Origin: Pseudomonadota bacterium
GTDB lineage: Bacteria > Pseudomonadota > Alphaproteobacteria > Acetobacterales > Acetobacteraceae
DNA length: 13,840 nucleotides
Direction of reading: 5' to 3'
NCBI GenBank assembly: GCA_021841985.1
Contig: JAKCCP010000099.1
Span: 1-13,840, forward strand
In this document: positions 4,909 to 11,833 of the stretch, piece after piece
Numbering within the stretch: the first letter of the stretch is position 1
Layout: each line of letters starts with the position of its first letter
Program-made: the position numbers and the translations under genes
The notes under the pieces: generated by a model
Told to the model about the DNA's origin: nothing
Database searches by the model: none
What the model saw: only the letters and a program-made list of their open reading frames with translations

Positions 4909-6449
4909 GGCGCGCATCGGCGGCCGGCGGCGCGCGCCCGCGCCGCTTCTGGCGGGTGCTGCTCGCGGCCGGGATTCTCGGGGCCTTCGCCGCCGCCGCG
5001 CTGCCGCCGCTCTTCGTCTTGCCGACGCTGGTCATCGCCATTCCCGGCCTCCTCGCGCTGATCGGCGCCAGCGCCCGGGCGCGCGAGGCGTTCTGGCTCG
5101 GCTGCGCCTTCGGCTTCGGCCATCATTTGTTCGGCCTTTACTGGATCACCGATGCGATCCTGATCGAGGCCGCCGATTTCTGGTGGTTCGTGCCGATCGC
5201 GGTGCCCGGGCTCGCCGCCATTCTCGCGCCCTTCATCGGCGTCGCGGCGCTGGCGGCCTGGTTCGCGCCGAAAGGCTGGCGGCGGGTTTTGCTGTTCGCC
5301 GCGGTCTGGATGCTCGGCGATCTCGCGCGGCAATTCATCGGCGGCGGGTTTCCGTGGAACCCGTGGGCCAGTGTCTGGGCGCTGCCGGGACTGGCCGGGG
5401 AGATCATGCTGCAACCGGTCGCGATCCTCGGCACGCCGGGGGTGACCGGGCTCACCGTTCTGCTCGCCGGGCTGCCCGCGCTCGGGCGGCGGGGCTGGCT
5501 GCTCGGCGCGATTTCGCTCGCGCTCTGGGCCGGGTTCGGCGCCGCTTGGCGCGCGCGCCCGGCTGGCCCTCCGCCCGGTTTCACCGCGATCCTGGTCCAG
5601 GGCAATGTCGCCGAGGGCGATAAATGGAGCCAGGCGCGCGCCCTCGCCATTTTCCGCCGCTATCTCGATCTCACCAGCGAAGGGGTCTACCGCGCCGACA
5701 TGGGGCACGCCGGGGCCGGGCCGAAGCTGGTGATCTGGCCGGAGACCGCGAGCCCCTACCCGCTGCTCGACGACCCCGACGCGCGCCAAGCGATCGCGCT
5801 GGCCGCCGATGGCGCGCCGGCGCTGGTCGGAAGTGTCCGCCGCGGCGCCGATGGCAAGCCGCGCAACAGCCTGATCGCGCTCGACGGCGAGGGCCGGGTC
5901 ATCGGCGTCTATGACAAATATCACCTCGTCCCGGGCGGCGAATATCAGCCGAAATGGCTGCCGCTGCCGGTTGATATCGTCCCCGGTGGCGGCTTCGCGC
6001 CAGGGAGCGGGCCGAAAACCCTCACCCTTCCCGGGCTCGTCCCGGTGGCGCCGCTGATCTGCTACGAGGCGATCTATCCCCACGCCATCGTCGACGAGGC
6101 GGCGCGGCCACGCCTCCTCGTCAACGTCACCAACGATGCCTGGTTCGGCGATTCCTCCGGGCCGCGCCAGCACCTCGCGGCGGCGCGGATGCGCGCGATC
6201 GAGGAGGGGCTGCCGCTGATGCGCGCCGCCAATACCGGGATTTCGGCGGCATTCGATGGCCATGGCCGGGAATTGACGCGGCTCGGCCTCGGGCAAACCG
6301 GGGTCAAGGTGGTCGCGGTGCCGGGCGCCCTGCCGCCGCCGCCGTTCGCGCGTTTCGGCCTCGCCGTGCCGCTGCTGCTCGCCGTCATGGCCATTGCCGC
6401 AGCTTTGGCGCGAAAATGGGAAATATCCACGGATAAACTCAAAACGTGA
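4905..6449 (+). CDS. lnt: Apolipoprotein N-acyltransferase
   Basis: Lnt adds the third acyl chain to the N-terminal cysteine of lipoproteins in the inner membrane. A GTG start at 4905, sharing GTGA with the dehydrogenase stop and preceded by GGAAG, gives 514 residues, the family length. The first ~200 residues hold about six hydrophobic segments with conserved FGFGHHLFGLYW and FPWNPW. The periplasmic nitrilase domain follows from FTAILVQGN, with the catalytic triad E280 (WPETASPY), K338 (YDKYHLVPGGEYQP) and C386 (LICYEAIYP), and NVTNDAWFGDSSGP. A C-terminal membrane helix closes the protein. An in-frame extension back to 4488 lies entirely inside the dehydrogenase gene and is rejected. It is the last gene of the fur-olsB operon. 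A predicted lipoprotein at 12880-13485 would be a client. Confidence 0.96.
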   Translation: MRRASAAGGARPRRFWRVLLAAGILGAFAAAALPPLFVLPTLVIAIPGLLALIGASARAREAFWLGCAFGFGHHLFGLYWITDAILIEAADFWWFVPIAVPGLAAILAPFIGVAALAAWFAPKGWRRVLLFAAVWMLGDLARQFIGGGFPWNPWASVWALPGLAGEIMLQPVAILGTPGVTGLTVLLAGLPALGRRGWLLGAISLALWAGFGAAWRARPAGPPPGFTAILVQGNVAEGDKWSQARALAIFRRYLDLTSEGVYRADMGHAGAGPKLVIWPETASPYPLLDDPDARQAIALAADGAPALVGSVRRGADGKPRNSLIALDGEGRVIGVYDKYHLVPGGEYQPKWLPLPVDIVPGGGFAPGSGPKTLTLPGLVPVAPLICYEAIYPHAIVDEAARPRLLVNVTNDAWFGDSSGPRQHLAAARMRAIEEGLPLMRAANTGISAAFDGHGRELTRLGLGQTGVKVVAVPGALPPPPFARFGLAVPLLLAVMAIAAALARKWEISTDKLKT

Positions 6450-6498
6450 TATCGCGTCGCTTTTTTCGTTAAATTTTATCTGAATTGATCATATCATA

Positions 6499-6527
6499 TT
6501 GACCTTGCCTCGCCACACTGTTAATAA
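6499..6527 (+). promoter_or_regulatory. Predicted sigma-70 promoter of the XRE gene
   Basis: TTGACC (6499-6504) and TAATAA (6522-6527) are separated by 17 bp, the best promoter match in the window. Transcription would start near 6534 and give a leader of about 190 nt. The -10 box lies inside the palindrome and the CtrA-type box described separately. Confidence 0.6.
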
Positions 6528-6532
6528 ACAGT
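6517..6532. promoter_or_regulatory. Palindromic operator candidate
   Basis: ACTGTT (6517-6522) and AACAGT (6527-6532) form a perfect inverted repeat with a four-base AATA centre. It is centred on the predicted -10 box of the XRE gene. Autoregulation by the XRE protein is a reasonable inference, but nothing in the sequence names the binder. Confidence 0.5.
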
Positions 6533-6535
6533 TAA
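6521..6535. promoter_or_regulatory. CtrA-type box, TTAA-N7-TTAA
   Basis: TTAA at 6521-6524 and TTAA at 6532-6535 are spaced by seven bases and followed by C, a perfect match to the alphaproteobacterial CtrA consensus TTAA-N7-TTAAC. It covers the predicted -10 element, a geometry expected for repression. A weaker alternative promoter, with CATAAA at 6543-6548 and its -35 inside the box, would instead fit activation. Confidence 0.5.
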
Positions 6536-6648
6536 CTTAGAGCATAAATCCTGCGCCTTCCACCCGTCATGTTTACGAAAGTCATGTTTGACAAAATGCT
6601 AGCCCGTTTTCGGTGAAACCGGCTGTTCGTAGCGGGCCATGGATAAAC

Positions 6649-6668
6649 CGGCCCGGATAAACGGGCCG
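6649..6668 (+). other. Stem-loop in the leader of the XRE gene
   Basis: CGGCCCG (6649-6655) pairs perfectly with CGGGCCG (6662-6668) around the loop GATAAA. No T-run follows, so it is not an intrinsic terminator. The flanking near-repeat GGATAAACCGG / GGATAAACGGG has a 14-bp period. Confidence 0.45.
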
Positions 6669-6727
6669 CGGGTGAACGGATCAACGGATCGGCAACGCCA
6701 ATTTCCGCCGCCAGGGGTGCCATCGAT

Positions 6728-7183
6728 ATGCCGTCTGATGAATTTTCTGGACATAGCGAGAAAGAGAGCAAGCCGAGCCCGATCGATGTCCATGTCGGCT
6801 CGCGCATTCGCCTACGCCGCACCTTGCTCGGCATGTCGCAGGAGCGTCTCGGCGAGGCGCTCGGCCTGACGTTCCAGCAGGTCCAGAAATACGAGCGCGG
6901 CGCGAACCGGGTCGGCGCGTCGCGGCTGTTCGATCTCGCCCGCGTCCTCGATGTGCCGATCAGCTACTTCTTCGACGACATGCCCGAACCGCTGGCCGCG
7001 AGCTATGGCTCGCCGGCGGCGCGGCGCGCCCTCGGCTTCGCCGAGGCGCAGGAAGGCTTCGGCGACGATACCATGTCTCGCCGCGAGACCCTGGAACTGG
7101 TCCGCGCCTATTATCGCATTTCCGATCCCGCGGTCAGAAAGCGCGTGTTCGAGCTGATCAAATCCCTGACCAACGAGAGTTGA
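6728..7183 (+). CDS. XRE-family helix-turn-helix transcriptional regulator
   Basis: The 151-residue protein has one Cro/C1-type DNA-binding domain at about residues 22-80, with the helix-turn-helix around MSQERLGEALGLTFQQVQKY and the typical ERGANRVGASRLFDLARVLDVP. The 70-residue C-terminal part is helical, ends in ISDPAVRKRVFELIKSL and has no known catalytic motif. This architecture is a conserved alphaproteobacterial family often found beside lnt; its ligand and targets are not evident from sequence. The start is supported by AGGGG at 6713-6717, ten bases before the ATG. It stands alone, behind a promoter with a CtrA-type box and a palindrome, so it is probably tightly regulated. Confidence 0.92.
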   Translation: MPSDEFSGHSEKESKPSPIDVHVGSRIRLRRTLLGMSQERLGEALGLTFQQVQKYERGANRVGASRLFDLARVLDVPISYFFDDMPEPLAASYGSPAARRALGFAEAQEGFGDDTMSRRETLELVRAYYRISDPAVRKRVFELIKSLTNES

Positions 7184-7398
7184 TGAAGTTTCCGCTATTT
7201 CGCCTTGTGATCGAAGCAAATCTTGGTTTTTATCCGTCTGAGGCGGGCGTCAGGGACCGTCCGAATTGTCAGAATGCGCCCCTGATAAACTGATTTTCAA
7301 CGATTTTCATAGTACCGTCGGTCTCCGCGTGGCGATCGGGGAAAAACCGCGCCTCGCGGCTCTTGTCCTGGCGCGCAAAACCGGGCCATGAACGGGTC
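7184..7398. other. Intergenic region between the XRE gene and rsmB
   Basis: These 215 bp contain a modest promoter-like pair for rsmB, TTGTGA (7205-7210) and TTTTAT (7228-7233) at 17-bp spacing, and two direct copies of GATTTTCA (7292-7299 and 7302-7309) exactly 10 bp apart, on the same face of the helix. No convincing terminator for the XRE gene was seen. Confidence 0.4.
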
Positions 7399-8664
7399 AT
7401 GCCCGCAACCTTCCCGCCGGATCCGACCCGCGACAGCGCCCTTCTGCTGTTGACCGAGACTCTCGACCGCCGCCGCACCCTGGACGCGGCGCTCAATAGT
7501 CTCCCCGGGGGGCTTCCCGGCGCCGCCGGGCGCGATCGGGCGGCGGCGCATCGGCTGGCGGCGGCGGTGCTGCGGCGGCTCGGGACGCTCGATGCGGTGC
7601 TCGAGCCGCATCTCCGCCGCGCCCCGCCGGTCACGGTGCGGCATGTGCTCCGCCTTGGCGCCGCCGCCCTCCTGCTCCTTGCGACCCCGCCGCACGCCGC
7701 CGTCTCGACCGCGGTCGCGCTCACCCGGCGCGCCGGCTTCGGCCCCTTCGCCGGGCTGGTCAACGCGGTCTTGCGCCGGATTGCCGCCGACGGCCCGGGA
7801 GTGCTCGAATCCCTCGATTCGCCACGCCTCGACACGCCGCCCTGGCTCTGGGCGAGCTGGGGCGAGGCGGCGCGGGCGATCGCGCTCGGCCATCAGGCCG
7901 ACCCGCCGCTCGATCTCACCCCCCTCCCCGGCGCCGCGCCCTTGCCTGCCGGAACGGTTTTGCCCTCGGGCAGTCTCCGGCTGCCGCCGGGGAGCGAGGT
8001 CACCGCGCTTCCCGGGTATGAGGCGGGAAATTTTTTCGTCCAGGACGCCGCCGCCGCCCTTCCCGTCCGCTTGCTCGGCGCGCTCGCCGGCCAAGAGGTC
8101 GCCGATCTCTGCGCCGCTCCCGGCGGCAAGACGGCGCAGCTCGTGCTTGCCGGGGCGCGGGTGACGGCGGTCGAGCGGGCGCCGGCGCGCTTGCGGCGCC
8201 TGGCCGAAAACCTCGCCCGCCTTCACCTCGATGCCGAGCTGATTGGCGCCGATGCCGTCACCTGGCAGCCCGGGCGGCGCTTCGATGCGGTGCTCCTCGA
8301 TGCCCCGTGCAGCGCGACCGGAACCATCCGCCGCCACCCCGAAATCCCGCATCTCCGCCGCCCCGGCGATCTCGCGCCCCTGATTGCGGCGCAAGACGCG
8401 CTGCTCGCCGCGGCCAGCGCCTTGCTCAAGCCGGGCGGGCGGCTTCTCTACGCCGTCTGCTCGCTCCAGCCCGAGGAGGGGGAAGCGCGGATCGCGGCGG
8501 CGCTATCGCGTCTCCCGCTCCGCCGCGCGCCGATCACCGCCGATGAATTGCCGCCTTTGCCGCAAGCGGTGACCGCTTCCGGGGATTTGCGCACCCATCC
8601 CGGGCTGTGGGCGGCGCAGGGCGGCATGGATGGCTTCTTTGCGGCGCGGCTGATCCGATTATGA
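7399..8664 (+). CDS. rsmB: RsmB, 16S rRNA m5C967 methyltransferase
   Basis: RsmB uses S-adenosylmethionine to methylate a cytosine (C967 in E. coli numbering) of 16S rRNA before 30S assembly. The 421-residue protein has an N-terminal NusB-like RNA-binding domain (about residues 10-140, with AAHRLAAAVLRRLG and AALLLLATPPHAAV) and a C-terminal Rossmann methyltransferase domain. Motif I is D236-L-C-A-A-P-G-G-K-T. The two active cysteines are C304 (DAPCSATGTIRRHPE) and C354 (YAVCSLQPEEGE), the latter expected to be the nucleophile. I chose ATG 7399 over the upstream TTG at 7363 because the family begins close to RDSALLLLTETLDRR. The ribosome-binding site is weak. It is 51 bp upstream of the heparinase-like gene, a pairing seen in many alphaproteobacteria. 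Confidence 0.94.
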   Translation: MPATFPPDPTRDSALLLLTETLDRRRTLDAALNSLPGGLPGAAGRDRAAAHRLAAAVLRRLGTLDAVLEPHLRRAPPVTVRHVLRLGAAALLLLATPPHAAVSTAVALTRRAGFGPFAGLVNAVLRRIAADGPGVLESLDSPRLDTPPWLWASWGEAARAIALGHQADPPLDLTPLPGAAPLPAGTVLPSGSLRLPPGSEVTALPGYEAGNFFVQDAAAALPVRLLGALAGQEVADLCAAPGGKTAQLVLAGARVTAVERAPARLRRLAENLARLHLDAELIGADAVTWQPGRRFDAVLLDAPCSATGTIRRHPEIPHLRRPGDLAPLIAAQDALLAAASALLKPGGRLLYAVCSLQPEEGEARIAAALSRLPLRRAPITADELPPLPQAVTASGDLRTHPGLWAAQGGMDGFFAARLIRL

Positions 8665-8715
8665 TGCCCTTGTGAGCAGGCCCGATTCTCTTTCCGGAAT
8701 GGCGGATTTCTCGCG

Positions 8716-10284
8716 ATGAGCGGGCTCGATCCGTGGCGCTGGCTGCGCGAGGCGCGGCGCGCGATGGCGACGTTGCCGCATTTGCGCCCGATGCGGGTGC
8801 CGGACGCGCCGCTGCTGCCGGTGCGCGACCCCTGGCCGGGCGATGCCGGGCGGGGCGCGCGGCTGCTGCGCGGCGCAAGCGACGGTCACGGCCCCGCCGC
8901 CACGGCCTGGAGCGCGCTCGGCGCGGAGGCGTCCGGGTTCTCCTGGCTGCGCGATCTCCGCGCGCTTGGCACCGATTCCGCGCGTCTGCGCGCCCGCGCC
9001 CTGACCAGCGCCTTCATCGCCGCCCATCCCGCCGATCCGCTCGCCCGCCGCCCCGATCTCGCCGGCGCCCGCATCGCCGCCTGGCTCGGCCATTACGATT
9101 TCTTCGCCGCCAGCGCCGAGGATGAATTCCGCCAGCGCCTGATGACCCGCCTCCTCGCCGATACCCGCGCGCTGGCCCGGGATCTCCCGGCCGAGGACAT
9201 GGGCGGCCGCGCCCTGACCGCGCTCAAGGGGCTGGTCGCGGCCGGGGTCGCGCTCCCCGAACCGCTCGGCTTTCTCGGCCGCGCGCTTCGCTTCCTGCCC
9301 GCCGAGATCGGCCGCCAGATGCTCGGCGATGGCTGCCATGTCGAGCGGAGCCCGGCGGCACAGCTCCGCGCGTTGCAGGATCTGACCGAAATCCGTGCCC
9401 TCCTCCAGGGCGCGCAGGTGCTGCCGCCGGCGGCGCTGGCGCCGGCGATCGAGCGGCTCGCGGTCGGGCTCCGCACGCTCCGCCACGGCGATGGCGGGCT
9501 CGCGCTGTTCAACGGCGCCGGCGAGGGCGACCCGGCGCTGATCGAACTCGTCCTCGCCCAGGCCGGACGCGGCGGGCGGCCGGTCGCGACCTTGTTCGAG
9601 GGCGGGTTTCACCGCTTGCAGGCCGGGCGCGGCCTGGTTCTCCTCGATGGCGGCAAGCCGGCGCCAGCGGGGATCGACCGCCGCGCCCATGCCGGCACCC
9701 TCGCCTTCGAATTCTCGGTCGGCCGCGAGCGCATGATCGTCAATTGCGGCGCCGCTCCCCCCGGCGGCGAATGGTTCGACGCCGCCCGCGCCAGCGCCGC
9801 CCATTCCACCCTGGTCATCGCCGATACCAGCTCCGCCGAGCTGAGCCCCGGTGGGCTCGGCCGGCGGCCGGAACGGGTCGAGGTCGAGCGTCAGGAAGCC
9901 TCCGGCGCGCATTGGCTGGCGGCGAGCCATGACGGCTGGTGGCGGATCTTCGGCGCGCTGCATCGCCGCCGCCTCTATCTCGCCGAAAGCGGCGAGGATC
10001 TGCGCGGCGAGGACGCGGTGGAAGCGGCCAGCCCGCAGCCTTTCGTCATTCGCTTCCATCTCCATCCGAGCGTCACCGCGAGCCTGCAACAGGATGGCGA
10101 GGGGGTGCTGATCCGCCTGCCCGGCGGCAGTTTCTGGCGGCTCCGCGCCGAGGGCGTGCGGATCGCGTTGGACGAAAGCGTCTATCTCGGCGGCGAGGCG
10201 CCGCGGCGCGCCGAGCAGGTGGTGCTGACCAGCGGGGTGGACGGGCCTCAGCTCGTCAAATGGGCGATCACCAAGGTCGGGTGA
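8716..10284 (+). CDS. Heparinase II/III family protein
   Basis: This 522-residue protein fits the alphaproteobacterial heparinase II/III-like family commonly encoded beside rsmB. The N-terminal half (about 1-290) is alpha-helical, with WLRDLRALG and repeated Arg/Ala-rich helices, as expected for an (alpha/alpha) toroid. The C-terminal half (about 310-520) is the beta-sandwich heparinase II/III-like domain, with DGGLALFNGAGEGD before it and the hallmark RASAAHSTLVIADTSS around H363. There is no signal peptide, so it appears cytoplasmic, unlike secreted lyases. True heparin is an unlikely substrate and the real polysaccharide is unknown. The start at 8716 has little ribosome-binding site; translation may depend on rsmB read-through. 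Family membership is firmer than function. Confidence 0.85.
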   Translation: MSGLDPWRWLREARRAMATLPHLRPMRVPDAPLLPVRDPWPGDAGRGARLLRGASDGHGPAATAWSALGAEASGFSWLRDLRALGTDSARLRARALTSAFIAAHPADPLARRPDLAGARIAAWLGHYDFFAASAEDEFRQRLMTRLLADTRALARDLPAEDMGGRALTALKGLVAAGVALPEPLGFLGRALRFLPAEIGRQMLGDGCHVERSPAAQLRALQDLTEIRALLQGAQVLPPAALAPAIERLAVGLRTLRHGDGGLALFNGAGEGDPALIELVLAQAGRGGRPVATLFEGGFHRLQAGRGLVLLDGGKPAPAGIDRRAHAGTLAFEFSVGRERMIVNCGAAPPGGEWFDAARASAAHSTLVIADTSSAELSPGGLGRRPERVEVERQEASGAHWLAASHDGWWRIFGALHRRRLYLAESGEDLRGEDAVEAASPQPFVIRFHLHPSVTASLQQDGEGVLIRLPGGSFWRLRAEGVRIALDESVYLGGEAPRRAEQVVLTSGVDGPQLVKWAITKVG

Positions 10285-10426
10285 ACGCCGCGTCGCCCGG
10301 CGCGCCGGTTTCCGGTTGCCAGATGGGGCGGGGTGTGCGAAACGCCTCGCCGACCCTGCCGGTGGGGTGGCACCTCCGCCGGCTATGCTCGCGTCGTGCG
10401 GGCCGAGGATCCATAGGGAGAACAGG
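10285..10426 (+). promoter_or_regulatory. Leader and promoter region of the rpsF operon
   Basis: The 142 bp between the heparinase-like gene and rpsF must supply the ribosomal-protein operon. No good sigma-70 boxes are visible, which may reflect the high GC. The region carries a strong stem-loop (listed separately) and ends with Shine-Dalgarno AGGGAG at 10415-10420, six bases before the rpsF ATG. That site rules out the in-frame upstream ATG at 10316. Confidence 0.5.
10358..10383 (+). promoter_or_regulatory. rpsF leader stem-loop, candidate S6:S18 autoregulatory RNA
   Basis: GCCGGTGGGG (10358-10367) pairs with CTCCGCCGGC (10374-10383) around the loop TGGCAC: ten pairs, eight Watson-Crick and two G-U. 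It lies 43 nt before the rpsF start. Leaders of rpsF in many bacteria carry an RNA structure bound by the S6:S18 complex to repress translation. Position fits, but I cannot confirm the conserved bulge of that motif. It has no T-run, so a terminator for the upstream gene is less likely. Confidence 0.4.
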
Positions 10427-10906
10427 ATGCCGTTATACGAATGCGTGCTGATCGCGCGCAGCGAAGTCACGCAGCAACAGGTGGACGGCCTCGCCGATCA
10501 GGTCGTCGCCCAGCTCGAGAGCGATGGCGGCGCGGTCAAAAAGCGCGAATATTGGGGCCTGCGCAGCCTCTCCTATCGCATCAAGAAGAATCGCAAGGGC
10601 CATTACGTGCTGCTCGGCCTCGACGCGCCGCCGGCGGCGGTGGGCGAGATGGAGCGGCAATTGCGCCTCAACGAGGACGTGCTGCGCTTTCTCACCATCC
10701 GCATCGAGGCGATCGAGGACGCGCCCTCGGCTATTCTGTCGCGGCGCGGCGAGGAGCGTGACCGCGAGCGCGGCTTCCGTGGCCCGAAGCCGCCCGGGCG
10801 CTTCGATAGCGGCCGCCGGCGCGGCGGCTTCGACGACCGCGAGGAATACCGCGCCCGCGGCGATGGTGATCTGGTGGACGACAATTCCGGCCGTGGCGAG
10901 GAGTGA
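10427..10906 (+). CDS. rpsF: 30S ribosomal protein S6
   Basis: S6 binds the central domain of 16S rRNA together with S18 on the platform of the 30S subunit. The ferredoxin-like core covers residues 1-97, from [14 protein letters not shown] through [21 protein letters not shown] to [15 protein letters not shown]. The remaining ~60 residues are a charged, low-complexity tail rich in Arg, Gly and Asp (such as [20 protein letters not shown]), giving 159 residues against 131-135 in E. coli. Tails of this type are known in alphaproteobacterial S6. The start is fixed by AGGGAG at 10415-10420. It heads rpsF-rpsR-rplI, with five bases between its stop and rpsR. Confidence 0.97.
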   Translation: MPLYECVLIARSEVTQQQVDGLADQVVAQLESDGGAVKKREYWGLRSLSYRIKKNRKGHYVLLGLDAPPAAVGEMERQLRLNEDVLRFLTIRIEAIEDAPSAILSRRGEERDRERGFRGPKPPGRFDSGRRRGGFDDREEYRARGDGDLVDDNSGRGEE

Positions 10907-10911
10907 GAGCG

Positions 10912-11187
10912 ATGTCCGAAAGCGCTGAAACCAACCCCGCCGCCCGCCGCACCGCCGTCGGCGCCCGCCGGCCCTTCCACCGCCGGCGCAAGGCCTGCCC
11001 GTTCTCCGGCCCCAACGCGCCGAAGATCGATTACAAGGATGTGCGCCTGCTCTCGCGCTTCCTCTCCGAGCGCGGCAAGATCGTGCCGAGCCGCATCACC
11101 GCGGTCTCCGGCAAGAAGCAGCGCGAGCTGGCCCGCGCCATCAAGCGCGCCCGCTTCCTCGCCTTGCTGCCCTACGTGCTGAGCTGA
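10912..11187 (+). CDS. rpsR: 30S ribosomal protein S18
   Basis: S18 partners S6 on the 30S platform. The 91-residue product shows the whole family core: [15 protein letters not shown], then [23 protein letters not shown], then [28 protein letters not shown]. The N-terminal 20 residues are a short Ala/Thr/Arg-rich lead. I prefer ATG 10912 because GAGGAG at 10898-10903 sits eight bases upstream; a GTG at 10903 overlaps that site and is less likely. The Shine-Dalgarno overlaps the last codons of rpsF, so the two are probably translationally linked. Confidence 0.97.
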   Translation: MSESAETNPAARRTAVGARRPFHRRRKACPFSGPNAPKIDYKDVRLLSRFLSERGKIVPSRITAVSGKKQRELARAIKRARFLALLPYVLS

Positions 11188-11197
11188 GGAGGCGAGG

Positions 11198-11806
11198 ATG
11201 GCACATATCGAACTGGTCCTGTTGCAGCGGGTGGAAAAGCTCGGCCAGATGGGCGAGGTGGTGAAGGTGCGGCCAGGCTATGCCCGCAACTTCCTGCTGC
11301 CGCAGAAAAAGGCGCTCCGCGCGACCAAGGACAATCTCGCCCGCTTCGAGAGCCAGCGCCTGGAGCTGGAGGCGCAGAATCTGAAGCGCCGCGAAGAGGC
11401 CGAGCGCATCGCCGAGCGCGTCGCCGGGCTGCGGGTCATGGTGGTCCGCCAGGCCGGCGATTCGGGCAGCCTCTACGGCTCGGTCTCGGCGCGCGACATC
11501 GCCGATGCCTGCGGCGAGAGCGGGCTCTCCCTCCATCGCTCGCAGGTCGTGCTCGAACACCCGATCAAGACCATCGGCCTCAAGCCGGTGAAGGTCGCGC
11601 TGCATCCGGAAGTGTCGATCACGGTGACGGTGAACGTCGCGCGGAGCCCCGAGGAAGCGGAAAAGCAGCTTCGTGGCGAAGCGGTCGGCGCCGGTGCCCG
11701 CGCCCAGGGGGATGCCGAGGCGGATGCCGAGAGGGATGCCGAGAGGGATGCCGAGGCGGATCTGGCGGCCGAGGAAGACGGCGAAATGCCCGAGCCGGCG
11801 GCCTGA
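11198..11806 (+). CDS. rplI: 50S ribosomal protein L9 with acidic repeat tail
   Basis: L9 binds 23S rRNA near the L1 stalk and helps keep the reading frame. Residues 1-45 are the canonical N-terminal domain ([21 protein letters not shown], then [15 protein letters not shown]). Residues 46-78 form the long connecting helix. Residues 79-148 form the C-terminal domain, with [15 protein letters not shown] and [19 protein letters not shown]. Beyond about 150, where most L9 proteins end, there are some 50 extra acidic residues including four DAE(A/R) tetrapeptides (172-187), making 202 in all. A strong Shine-Dalgarno AGGAGG at 11187-11192 overlaps the rpsR stop. It is third in the rpsF operon. Confidence 0.97.
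   Translation: MAHIELVLLQRVEKLGQMGEVVKVRPGYARNFLLPQKKALRATKDNLARFESQRLELEAQNLKRREEAERIAERVAGLRVMVVRQAGDSGSLYGSVSARDIADACGESGLSLHRSQVVLEHPIKTIGLKPVKVALHPEVSITVTVNVARSPEEAEKQLRGEAVGAGARAQGDAEADAERDAERDAEADLAAEEDGEMPEPAA
11711..11758 (+). repeat. Four 12-bp in-frame tandem repeats in rplI
   Basis: GATGCCGAGGCG (11711-11722), GATGCCGAGAGG (11723-11734 and 11735-11746) and GATGCCGAGGCG (11747-11758) encode [16 protein letters not shown]. The two inner and two outer units are identical to each other. The repeat keeps the frame and lies in the extra tail of L9, beyond the ribosome-binding domains. Confidence 0.88.
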
Positions 11807-11833
11807 GCGAGCGGCGGGCGGCTTTCCGGGGGC

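Larger units (their letters stand above)
6450..6727. other. AT-rich regulatory region between lnt and the XRE regulator
   Basis: This 278-bp gap is much richer in A and T than its surroundings in its first 150 bp. It contains a sigma-70-like promoter, a 16-bp palindrome, a CtrA-type box, a 15-bp-period direct repeat (GTCATGTTT at 6566-6574 and 6581-6589), a short GC stem-loop and an 8-bp tandem repeat (AACGGATC at 6675-6682 and 6683-6690). There is no clear terminator for lnt: a T-run at 6461-6466 is not preceded by a strong hairpin. I see no gene in it. Confidence 0.6.

Noticed and set aside
4695..6296. Minus-strand open frame of about 530 codons opposite lnt
   Set aside because: Composition is dominated by Arg, Glu, Asp and Gly with no domain; lnt on the plus strand has a complete catalytic triad and normal length.
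6450..6727. SAM or other metabolite riboswitch in the XRE leader
   Set aside because: Apart from one 7-bp stem-loop and short repeats there is no multi-helix structure matching a riboswitch I know.
6532..6834. Small minus-strand gene in the lnt-XRE gap
   Set aside because: It overlaps the start of the XRE gene, has no ribosome-binding site or recognisable domain, and its region carries promoter signals instead.
8659..10470. Long open frame of about 600 codons on the minus strand opposite the heparinase-like gene
   Set aside because: Its product is low-complexity and Ala/Gly/Glu/Arg-rich, as expected for the antisense of a GC-rich gene, while the plus frame has family motifs.
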